Assembly (NCBI GenBank): GCA_034440575.1
Contig: JAOTOL010001644.1
Span: forward strand, 3,421,001-3,485,000
DNA: 64,000 nt
DNA from: Imbricaverruca yamaguchii
Lineage: Eukaryota; Arthropoda; Thecostraca; Neoverrucidae
Reading direction: 5' to 3'
The notes beneath the pieces are model-generated. The model ran no database searches. It worked only from the letters and a program-made list of their open reading frames with translations, and was not told where the DNA came from. This document shows positions 56,127 to 64,000 of the stretch, piece by piece (the stretch's first letter is position 1; each line of letters opens with the position of its first letter). The translations under genes and the position numbers were made by a program.

Positions 56127-57449
56127 CTGCGGCAGGCCGACGGCAGAGGTAGGTGTCCTCGTCACGGGCGTCGGCAGCCCGCCTCCCCTCCCCCGCACAC
56201 AACTACCCGAGGCCAATCATCTGGTCAACCGATCACAGGAACAGTCAACCAACAGAGTCGCCGAGGGTCATGGAGAGTCAACTCGTGATGGAGAGACTTT
56301 GAGGACTCGGGGCTTGGAAAGACATGGAGGCAGCACACCGTAAAGCAAATCTACACGATACATGCGTGTAGTTACGCAGTTTGCGACTACCGCCTAGCGC
56401 AGACGTTTTCTAACCGTAGACACCTGTCAGGTGTCACACAACGGTGCCGTGCGTCACATGGCGCCACCGATACCTGTGCATGTCCGCCGCAGTCGTACTA
56501 GCACCATCACGGCGTGCTAGCAACGCAGTGTTGCGATTGGTCCCAATTTGTTGCATGATGTTGCATGCACTGAAAACAATTTAACGCGAAAATTCCTGGC
56601 TTATCCAAAAACAGCGAGTGATGCACGTGAGGTTATTCGACGTGCTCGGGTTGAAGCTTATGGGTATTGCAATTACTATTTCAGTTGCCCGCGTGCAACT
56701 ATCCTATCCGCACTTGAAGGTTTGGATGCACTCCCAGCAAGGAGGTTGGAACCGAGCTCATCGAGTGGTTGCATCACCTCGCTGTTGGGTCTTTGAACAA
56801 CGAAAGAGGTATCCGACAAATGCGGAAGAGAGAAAACTTCACGCGCTACTCCCGATTAAGGTAATTTTTTTTCAACATCATCAACTCGGCAGAGCCGGGC
56901 AACTATTTCGTCAGCTATTGCGTGTCAGCCGTCGCTCATCCGTGGCACAACGCCAGTTTTGTCGTCGCGAACGTGATTATTTCTGCGTGGAAAGCGCGAA
57001 GTTTTCGGAACCGGAAAGTGTTGGCACTTTTAAGTAGCCATGTGTGTTATTCAAGGATAGCAGAATCCTGCGTTGTCTGTGATTTGCCATCATTTTGCGT
57101 ATTGCAAGAGCCATGAGTCCTGGATTTCGAGATCGTGCTGGGCCATGAGCGCTACAGTTGTAAGGGCCTGCATAACAACGCTGTAGTAAGGTGCGGTTTC
57201 AGCCGTTGCATAAGTATATGTAATTTTCACAAAATGGATGGAGTTGCACTTGAGGTTTGGTAGACCGTTTTATCTATGCAACGCCTTAGACCAAATGAGA
57301 CAAGTCCTAGAACTGTGTATACTTATAACCTGCCCGCTCCTGCTAGTGTTGCCCAAATTGAATAATTGATCTGTGACATTGCATCTTAGACATTGACTGA
57401 AGAATGATCAAGGTGCAATACAAATGTCTGCTGCCCCCCCCCCCCCTCA
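56127..57449 (-). other. AMDHD1 intron, unassigned part
   Basis: No array or transposon recognised in this part of the intron between the 58323-58541 and 55966-56126 exons. Chance frames only. Confidence 0.6.
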
Positions 57450-57637
57450 CCCCACCAGCACAGGAGATGAGTAGCCTAGGGGTGAGTTGCCCGTCTCACA
57501 ATCGAAAGATTGTGGGTTCGAGTCTCGCCTGTCGCTACTGTTCGCCTGCGGTCAATCGGCATGAGAGATTGGCGACGCTACATGACTCAACAGTCGATGT
57601 GTCGTGAAACCAATAACCAACCAACCCCACCAGCACA
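57450..57637 (+). mobile_element. intact tRNA-derived SINE (type 5) with 13-bp target-site duplication
   Basis: The element (57463-57624, 162 bp) carries an A-box-like GTAGCCTAGGGGTGAG, an anticodon-arm-like CTCACAATCGAAAGATTGTG and a canonical B box GGGTTCGAGTCTC. Its tail ends GTGAAACCAATAACCAACCA. It is flanked by perfect CCCCACCAGCACA repeats at 57450-57462 and 57625-57637. The tail resembles that of the type-4 element at 31378, suggesting mobilisation by the same LINE. It sits in an AMDHD1 intron, antisense to the gene. Confidence 0.95.
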
Positions 57638-58322
57638 TTAATTATCAGAAATTCCCAATCCGTCCAATGAAGCATCGGTTCAATCACCAGGGGACGGGGC
57701 AAGAAAGTATATATCCTCTCTAATCTTCTGGAATGGCTAATGCTAATTTCAGTTTCCTGGGTTGCAAGCCTTGCTTCAGTCAAACTCATGTGCCCAATTT
57801 TCAAATCGTGGCTATGCCCATACAACGATGAAGGGTCCGGCATGAAATACTTCCCCAGTTAATACAGGCCAGTTTGTGCTTCATCGTGTTTCATGAATAT
57901 TTGGAATTATCTTGTTCACCGCAACATTTATGGATGCGATTGAAAATATGTGATCGTCTATTTCCTCTGCAACTGCTTACATTTGCGCACTGGGCTGCAT
58001 GCAGCCCCGCGCTCTCCATGTGAGACGGCATGTGTTCGTGGATGCGATGTCAACATGGCGCAGATGGTGTTCCTATACCAGCTTATCGTGTTCAATGTTG
58101 TGAGTGTGGCGATCAGAAGCGGCATGATGCAACCTGCGGGGTACGAAGACAAAAACAAACATGCTCGAAAACATTAGACATCTGGTGCAATTCCAAGTAT
58201 CCTACAAAGCATCTTCTAAGAATCTATCTATCTATCTATCTATCTACTATTTGCATCTATCCACTAAGCATCCTACAAAACAAAAACCAACTTCAATATG
58301 TGAACAACCTCCTGGCACTCAC
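57638..58322 (-). other. AMDHD1 intron with (TCTA)n microsatellite
   Basis: Unassigned except for six TCTA units at 58222-58246 and nearby CATCTATCCACTAAGCATCC-like partial duplications, about 80 bp from the donor of the next exon. Confidence 0.7.
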
Positions 58323-58541
58323 CATTGACAGACAGTAGGCGTTCGGGTTGAAGTCAGTTCCTAGGGCGACAGCAACGCCACCTTTGATCATGTCGCGCAC
58401 CGGTGGCGCCGCCAGGCGGAGCATGTACGCGGTGGTCGGGAGAATGACGGCCACGGTGCCGGCCGCCGCCATCGCGCAGATGCCCTCCGGCGACACGTGC
58501 TCCAGGTGGCTGATGGCCGTGGCGCCCAGTTCCGCACCCAT
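58323..58541 (-). CDS. AMDHD1: imidazolonepropionase, catalytic-domain exon
   Basis: A 219-bp minus-strand exon (73 codons, phase 0 at both ends) with acceptor TTGTTCCAG above 58541 and donor GTGAGT below 58323. It encodes MGAELGATAISHLEHVSPEG, ICAMAAAGTVAVILPTTAYM, LRLAAPPVRDMIKGGVAVAL and GTDFNPNAYCLSM. SHLEH carries the active-site His, and TDFNPN carries the metal-binding Asp and the substrate-contacting Asn of the HutI/AMDHD1 family. LPTTAYMLRL is also diagnostic. The enzyme hydrolyses 4-imidazolone-5-propanoate to N-formimino-L-glutamate, the third step of histidine breakdown. Confidence 0.97.
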
Positions 58542-58760
58542 CTGGAACAAGTCTCAGTGGCGATATGCTGCCTGCTCCCATCGAAAACGGCAGAACTTGA
58601 TGCAACGTGAGTGGCCACAGAGGAGCAGGGGCGACCGATGGTGCCTCTGGGTTCTGAGCACGAACGGATTCACCTAGCGCACCTAAGTAGCTCAGTACAC
58701 GCATGATCATCTGGTGCATCTAAAGCTCTGAGCACGAGCGCTGTCACCGATGGTAATTAC
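58542..58760 (-). other. AMDHD1 intron (219 bp)
   Basis: Short intron with donor GTAATT on the upstream exon and acceptor TTGTTCCAG. No repeat recognised. Confidence 0.85.
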
Positions 58761-58868
58761 CTCAGCCGAGTGTAGTCTGTGGAGCTCTTCGCCGTGGAAG
58801 TTGATTAGGAGTCTTTGCTGTTTGCCGGCCTTCAAAATACGCCGGGTCTCGTCGACACTAAACACACC
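58761..58868 (-). CDS. AMDHD1: imidazolonepropionase, metal-binding exon
   Basis: A 108-bp minus-strand exon (36 codons, phase 0 at both ends): acceptor GTGACCGACAG above 58868, donor GTAATT below 58761. It encodes GVFSVDETRRILKAGKQQRL then LINFHGEELHRLHSAE. NFHGEELH contains the metal-ligand His and adjacent Glu of the family (usually FHGDELHP). The usual Pro after LH is Arg here, and the usual KAAE is LHSAE. The acceptor and first 12 exonic bases are embedded in, and repeated by, the 29-bp array immediately upstream. Confidence 0.92.
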
Positions 58869-59167
58869 CTGTCGGTCACCACAGTACTAAGCACACTCTT
58901 CCGGTCACAACAGTACTAAACATACCCTGTCGGTCACCACAGTACTAAAACACCCTGCCGGTCACCGCAGTACTAAAACACCCTGCCGGTCACCACCGTA
59001 TTAAGCACACTCTGCCGGTCACAACAGTACTAAACATACCCTGTCGGTCACCACAGTACTAAAACACCCTGCCGGTCACCACTGTATTAAGCACACTTCC
59101 GGTCACAACAGTACTAAACATACTCTACCGGACACCACAGTACTAAACACACCCTGTCGGTCACCAG
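58857..59167. repeat. 29-bp minisatellite that contains a splice acceptor
   Basis: About ten 24-29-bp units with core CCCTGTCGGTCACCACAGTA followed by CTAAACA. The first unit overlaps the exon start at 58868. The last (59142-59165) is a 24-nt exact duplicate of the exon-intron junction. Every unit, read on the minus strand, offers a copy of GGTGACCGACAGGGT or a close variant. Confidence 0.95.
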
Positions 59168-59204
59168 CAGCATGGCATGGATTACTCCAGACGGCAACGC
59201 CACA

Positions 59205-59346
59205 CCGGGAACTATTCATATAGCTCAACCGACCACACTACAACGGGGAACTATTCACATAGCTCAACCGACCACACTACAACGGGGAACCATTCACATA
59301 GCTCAACCGACCACACTACTACGGGGAACTATTCACATAGCTCAGC
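59205..59346. repeat. 39-bp tandem repeat, about 3.6 copies
   Basis: Units with core AACTATTCACATAGCTCAAC followed by CGACCACACTACAACGGGG. Nearly perfect. It lies in the same AMDHD1 intron as the 29-bp array. Confidence 0.96.
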
Positions 59347-60414
59347 AGGCTGCTAACCATACTCTATTGACGATATAGGAATGCATATCATGTCCACGAC
59401 ATATTGTTAAAATGCTTCGCATCGGTAAGTTGAAAGGCAAACGGCTAATAAAACGGCTGTCCTACTAGCTTTCTTTATTTCTTGCAAGAACCTATGGTGC
59501 CGAATCCAAATGTGCATGACAAAATTGGCTGTGAAATTATACTTTGTTTCTTCAAAATGGCATTGCGTGTGAGTACCATTGGAATTTTAGTGCGCATGAC
59601 GTGGAAGGGGGGGGGGATTTGCACAACCATACACAACCATACATTTGTCTTCTCCATAAGAAAAAGTTGCCGCAAATTCACGTATTTAACAACTCAAACA
59701 GTTTGTGAAAGTTGAAATGCGTTGTGCATGCAACATGTAGATTGGGTAGACATGCTTGGTTCATGGCGTATCTGCCCAGTTCAGCTCATATGCAGCAAAT
59801 GATATCTTAGTTCCAACGAACTGACCGAATGCGTTTGGCGTTAGACGCAGTGTTAATGTGGATATCAGGGGGATCTCCAGTAAAGAAAGAAAACAGGTAG
59901 GCTCTCGATGCCATTCAAGAACTCTGAAACATGCGCCCGCGACAAGCACGCCCGGGTGCTCACAAGTGTTTACGCGAAGAATATAGTCGCAATTTATGAG
60001 ACTGTCTCCATAAAACATGATGGGAAGTACATTTATGAAAGTTACCTTGCCTTCAGACGTCAATTTCATTGCCAATTACAATGATATATTGCGCATATTG
60101 TTACTTTGCGTATTGCGTTCTGGAACTATTTCCCACCAGTGACGGCAGGCCGCCGGTGACTATGCCAGTGGCTCCCGGCCCGTCCCCGGCTGCACGCCCC
60201 ATTCATAATGTGGTGGGGCGCGGGCCATTCCCTGAACGCTAATCTTCTCCAGCGCCAAAGTTACAGGCAGATTTTCAGACTTGAAGCGACAGGCGATGTG
60301 CCTGGCATGAGCTACGCCATCATTGTAGTTGAGGCCGACAGGTTTTCTCGATATCGATGGAGCCATGCCAGAACCTCAATAATTCGGAACAGCGTCATAT
60401 CAAGAGGTAAAAAA
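59347..60414 (-). other. AMDHD1 intron, unassigned part
   Basis: AT-rich sequence without recognised elements. Confidence 0.6.
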
Positions 60415-60990
60415 TGACAGGGTTAGTTATCTATACAAGTAGTCGAGTATGGCATCAGAAGGCAATTGATTTCATGCCGGTTTATTTGAGACCATTGGAA
60501 ATTAATTCGCTAATGTAGAAAAATGTAATATTCAGCATGACGAAATAGAATGTGAGAATTCGAGAGAAAAAATTATGGAACTTGGTGCAAAACTGACAGG
60601 GTTAAATATCTATAAAAGTTGCTGAGTATGGCATCAAATGGTAGCTGAGCATATGCCGGTATATTTGAGACCATTATAAATTACTTCGGTGATGTAGAAC
60701 ATCTGATATACAATTTAAAGTAGTACGATGTGATAATGTGGGACACAAATTATGGAATTGAGTGCAAAAGTGACAGGGTTAAATCTTCATAAAAGTTAGT
60801 CAAGATGATCAAAAATGTAGCACGTTCGATTTTCGTTTATTTACGGACATTGCAAATTGTCAGCACATCACGCAGAAGATGTATGACGGGCTTTTATGAG
60901 GGGCAAAGTGACAGGGTGAAATTATTTGATAATATAACCAACTACACATCACAAGAGAGCTTGTTTCAATGTTCTTCAGATTTGACCATT
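60415..60990. repeat. AT-rich satellite, about 177-bp monomers
   Basis: TGACAGGGTTA recurs at 60415, 60594, 60771 and (as TGACAGGGTGA) 60909, i.e. offsets of 179, 177 and 138 bp. Shared internal words include GAGTATGGCATCA, GCCGGTATATTTGAGACCAT and a following AATTA-rich block. Monomers are about 70-80% similar by eye. This unit length is typical of satellite DNA rather than of the short minisatellites elsewhere in the window. Confidence 0.85.
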
Positions 60991-61576
60991 GGAAATCACT
61001 TGCACCTTATCTAGAAACCAGAATATAGCATTAATCAGAGCAAGCCCACCCTGGTGGTGTTCCTTCACAAACCTGCCACCAGAGCGGCGCCACCAGTATT
61101 ATGTTCGCCAGTGACACCCCACGGGGATATATGTTTTCCGTTATATCGGATGATACGTAGAGAAGCCCTTCAGCAAGCATTTGTATGCTACAGCTGAAAA
61201 AAAAGTTCCAACTCCTCTTACTACTTGTAAACTAAATATCCCGTTACATTATCGCTGCTAATTATTACGTATTATTACCTTTCAGCTTAACGTCATGTGC
61301 GCTAGCTAAATTTTGTGGGTGTTTAAAACGCAGGGACGTTTGCAAGAAGTGAAGCATATATTCTTCTAGCCAGTTTGGGTTTACCGATTTCTATTCAATA
61401 CCATAGGTTCAATTGGTTCCGTTGGTTTAGGCTAAACACGGGATACTTTTTGTCTATGGAAGCAAGTATTATACATCAAAGATAATTCAGACTTATTCAA
61501 TTAACTTAAGGCGCAGTTGAAAACCACGATGTAGCCGACATTCTGTCACATAACCATGGTGCACAAACCCGCTCAC
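60991..61576 (-). other. AMDHD1 intron, unassigned part
   Basis: Nothing recognised between the satellite and the donor GTGAGC below 61577. Confidence 0.6.
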
Positions 61577-61694
61577 CTTTTCACAGAAGACGTCAATGCT
61601 ATCCACGCTCAGATCTCCGTTGTCGCTAAGTCTCCGTATTTCTGGCAGCATCAGGCTGATGACGTCATCGGTGGCATCTGATGACGTCTTGCCC
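61577..61694 (-). CDS. AMDHD1: imidazolonepropionase, internal exon
   Basis: A 118-bp minus-strand exon with acceptor CTCATGCAG above 61694 and donor GTGAGC below 61577. Its first base completes Arg with the CG of the upstream exon. It encodes GKTSSDATDDVISLMLPEIR then RLSDNGDLSVDSIDVFCEK. The phrase D(S/N)IDVFCEKG (G from the next exon) is invariant in animal AMDHD1, as is the GKT-x-x-D-A-x-DD start. An array of TGTATCTCAC-like units begins about 46 bp upstream of the acceptor. Confidence 0.93.
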
Positions 61695-61737
61695 CTGCAT
61701 GAGGCCGGACATTGACGGGGCGGCACTGTATCTGACT

Positions 61738-61876
61738 TGTATCAATGTACCTCGCTGCATTTCAGCTGTATCTCACTGTAACTCAGCTATATCTAACTGT
61801 ATCTCACCGTGTCGCATTGTATCCCACTGTATCTCACTGGATCTCAGTGTGTCTCATTGCATCTCAATGTATCATG
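61738..61876. repeat. 10-15-bp (TGTATCTCAC)n array
   Basis: About twelve imperfect units such as TGTATCTCACTG and TGTAACTCAGCTA. It lies just upstream of an AMDHD1 acceptor on the minus strand. Confidence 0.88.
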
Positions 61877-62164
61877 CACACTGATCAGGTATTGGTTGCA
61901 TGCATTGGCACGCATGCAACAGGTGGCGAATGACCAGGCATCAGTGAACCTCAGCAATCCAGAAATGGTATTCATAATGAGAACAACCAAACAAAAAACC
62001 GCGCTGACATGCTGCGTACGACGAGTGGAATTGGATGGAGTGGTGGAATGAAGTCGAGCCTTGGTGTCAAATCGAATGCTATGCAGTGGACCTGTAGACT
62101 GGGATCCGGTGGACGAGTGCGTGCGATGGAGTCCAGTGGAAGAGTCAGTTCGAGTCCAGTGGAC

Positions 62165-62412
62165 GAGTGTAGTAGAGTCCAGTGTATGAGTTGAGTGGAC
62201 TGATTTGGGCGTGTAGAGAGGAGTCCAGTGTATGGGTTGAGTGGATTGATTTGGGCGGGTAGAGAGGAGTCCAGTGTATGGGTTGAGTGGACTGATTTGG
62301 ACGGGTAGAGAGGAGTCCAGTGTATGGGTTGAGTGGATTGATTTGGGCGTGTAGAGAGGAGTCCAGTGCATGGGTTGAGTGGACTGATTTGGGCGGGTAG
62401 AGAGGAGTCCAG
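62165..62412. repeat. 46-bp minisatellite, about 5 copies
   Basis: Units with GATTGATTTGGGCGGGTAGA, then GAGGAGTCCAGTGTATGGGT and TGAGTG, near-identical. It leads into the larger GC-rich array. An earlier degenerate GTCCAGTGGACGAGT block lies at 62080-62165. Confidence 0.94.
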
Positions 62413-62429
62413 TGGCAGAGCACACGCCT

Positions 62430-63776
62430 GTGTGGTGTGCTCGGCCGGCTGTGTGGAGTGTGGTGTGCCCGGCCGGCTGTGTGGAGTGTAGAGTGCCCGG
62501 CCAGCTGTGTGGAGTGTAGAGTGCCCGGCCAGCTGTGTGGAGTGCCCGGCCGGCTGTGTGGACTGTAGAGTGCCCGGCCAGCTGTGTGGAGTGCCCGGCC
62601 GGCTGTGTGGAGTGTAGAGTGCCCGGCCAGCTGTGTGGAGTGCCCGGCCAGCTGTGTGGAGTGTAGAGTGCCCGGCCGGCTGTGTGGAGTGTAGAGTGCC
62701 CGGCCGGCTGTGTGGAGTGTAGAGTGCCCGGCCGGCTGTGTGGAGTGTAGAGTGCCCGGCCAGCTGTGTGGAGTGTAGAGTGCCCGGCCGGCTGTGTGGA
62801 GTGTAGAGTGCCCGGCCAGCTGTGTGGAGTGCCCGGCCGGCTGTGTGGAGTGTAGAGTGCCCGGCCGGCTGTGTGGAGTGTAGAGTGCCCGGCCGGCTGT
62901 GTGGAGTGTAGAGTGCCCGGCCGGCTGTGTGGAGTGTGGAGTGCCCGGCCGGCTGTGTGGAGTGTAGAGTGCCCGGCCAGCTGTGTGGAGTGCCCGGCCA
63001 GCTGTGTGGTGTGCTCGGCCGGCTGTGTGGAGTGTGGTTGCCCGGCCGGCTGTGTGGAGTGCCCGGCCAGCTGTGTGGAGTGCCCGGCCGGCTGTGTGGA
63101 GTGCCCGGCCAGCTGTGTGGAGTGCCCGGCCAGCTGTGTGGTGTGCTCGGCCGGCTGTGTGGAGTGTGGTTGCCCGGCCGGCTGTGTGGAGTGCCCGGCC
63201 GGCTGTGTGGAGTGCCCGGCCGGCTGTGTGGAGTGTGGAGTGCTCGGCCGGCTGTGTGGGGTGCTTGGCCGGCTGTGTGGAGTGCTCGGCCGGCTGTGTG
63301 GGGTGCTTGGCCAGCTGTGTGGAGTGCCCGGCCAGCTGTGTGGTGTGCTCGGCCGGCTGTGTGGAGTGTGGTGTGCTCGGCCGGCTGTGTGGAGTGCTCG
63401 GACGGCTGTGTGGAGTGCTCGGACGGCTGTGTGGTGTGCTTGGCCGGCTGTGTGGAGTGCCCGGCCAGCTGTGTGGTGTGCTCGGCCGGCTGTGTGGAGT
63501 GTGGTGTGCTCGGCCGGCTGTGTGGAGTGTGGAGTGCCCGGCCGGCTGTGTGGAGTGTGGTGTGCTCGGCCGGCTGTCTGGGGTGCTCGGCCGGCTGTGT
63601 GGTGTGCTCGGCCGGCTGTGTGGGGTGCTCGGCCGGCTGTGTGGAGTGCCCGGCCGGCTGTGTGGAGTGTGGAGTGCCCGGCCGGCTGTGTGGAGTGCTC
63701 GGCCGGCTGTGTGGAGTGTGGAGTGCTCGGCCGGCTGTGTGGAGTGTGGAGTGCTCGGCTGGCTGTGTGGAGTGCT
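62430..63776. repeat. 21/28-bp GC-rich minisatellite, about 1.35 kb
   Basis: More than fifty units of GGCCGGCTGTGTGGAGTG ending in CCC or TAGAGTGCCC, i.e. 21- and 28-bp forms plus CTC and GGG variants. Blocks are duplicated at larger scale (for example 62990-63060 and 63110-63190). On the minus strand the array starts at intron position about +3 after the donor at 63780. Multi-hundred-codon frames on both strands are artefacts. Confidence 0.97.
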
Positions 63777-63779
63777 CAC

Positions 63780-63921
63780 CGTGGCACGGAGTGTCCGCCG
63801 CAGAAGGTGGACGATATCTCCAGCGGCACCCGACTCCTGGCGGCCTCCAGTACGCGCAGCATCTTCACCTCGGTCTGCGTGTCCAGTCCGTACCCGGACT
63901 TACACTCCACCAGAGTGGTAC
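63780..63921 (-). CDS. AMDHD1: imidazolonepropionase, first exon in window
   Basis: A 142-bp minus-strand exon with acceptor TATTCTCAG above 63921 and donor GTGAGC below 63780. It enters in phase 1 (GT completes Gly) and encodes TTLVECKSGYGLDTQTEVKM, LRVLEAARSRVPLEISSTFC and GGHSVP, ending with CG of an Arg codon. GTTLVECKSGYGL and the (C/Y)CG(G/A)HSVP phrase are highly conserved in HutI/AMDHD1. From the family's usual 420-odd residues, about 130-170 N-terminal residues, including the first metal-binding HxH, must lie beyond the window. Confidence 0.96.
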
Positions 63922-63985
63922 CTGAGAATAGAGGGCTCAGTCTGTACCATAACTTACACTCCAACAGAGTGGTACTTAGGGACAG
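63908..63985. repeat. 54-bp tandem duplication covering a splice acceptor
   Basis: CTCCACCAGAGTGGTACC at 63905 is repeated as CTCCAACAGAGTGGTACT at 63959, with TAAC/GTAC-rich linker similarity. On the minus strand the upstream copy reads CCTAAGTACCACTCTGTTGG, a decoy of CTCAGGTACCACTCTGGTGG. Confidence 0.85.
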
Positions 63986-64000
63986 CTGACACATGGTGTG

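Noticed and set aside
57463..57540. Functional tRNA gene in the AMDHD1 intron
   Set aside because: The anticodon-arm-like hairpin is good, but there is no acceptor stem and a SINE tail plus duplication follow.
62145..63989. Open frames of 332 to 544 codons on both strands
   Set aside because: They are translations of the GC-rich 21/28-bp array inside an AMDHD1 intron; frames are open on both strands at once and have no start context or domain.

Overview
This is a repeat-rich animal (eukaryotic) genomic window, most likely from an arthropod. Coding sequence is sparse and split into short exons bounded by AG acceptors and GTGAGT/GTCAGA-type donors. There are tRNA-derived SINEs, two of them with perfect target-site duplications, and a pair of inverted TTAA-flanked elements. 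Interstitial stretches of degenerate TTAGG resemble the arthropod telomere repeat. At least thirty minisatellite or microsatellite arrays are present. No bacterial operon, rRNA gene or CRISPR array is visible. Arthropod is an inference from the TTAGG stretches and the two gene families; a crustacean or chelicerate would be my first comparison.

Two genes can be reconstructed, both on the minus strand. (1) The C-terminal two thirds of imidazolonepropionase (AMDHD1, histidine degradation) lie at 54807-63921 in six exons: 63780-63921, 61577-61694, 58761-58868, 58323-58541, 55966-56126 and 54807-54936. All reading phases agree, about 291 residues are covered, and the 5' end lies beyond base 64000. 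(2) Four consecutive exons of a cysteine-rich secreted glycoprotein lie at 17818-25314: 25167-25314, 20191-20333, 18689-18818 and 17818-17932. They give about 178 residues with 12 cysteines and three N-glycosylation sequons. Both its 5' and 3' ends are unresolved.

Layout: 1-17.7 kb is almost entirely minisatellites (37, 34, 39, 30, 65, 22 and 27 bp units), SINE fragments and unassigned sequence. 17.8-25.8 kb is the secreted-protein gene with array-filled introns. 26-54 kb is mostly unassigned, AT-rich sequence with SINEs, two inverted copies of a ~850 bp TTAA-flanked element (39.2-40.0 and 47.7-48.6 kb), microsatellites and several arrays. 54.8-64 kb is AMDHD1, whose introns hold a SINE, a ~177 bp AT-rich satellite and a 1.35 kb GC-rich minisatellite.

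The most interesting observation is structural. Tandem arrays or duplications are repeatedly anchored on splice sites. Of the ten splice acceptors I can define, six have a tandem duplication within about 50 nt on the intron side, and in three of these the duplicated unit includes the acceptor AG (or its position) plus the first exonic bases. One donor lies at the very edge of a 1.35 kb array. The very long open frames in the window are by-products of arrays whose unit length is a multiple of three or lacks stops; I do not call them genes.
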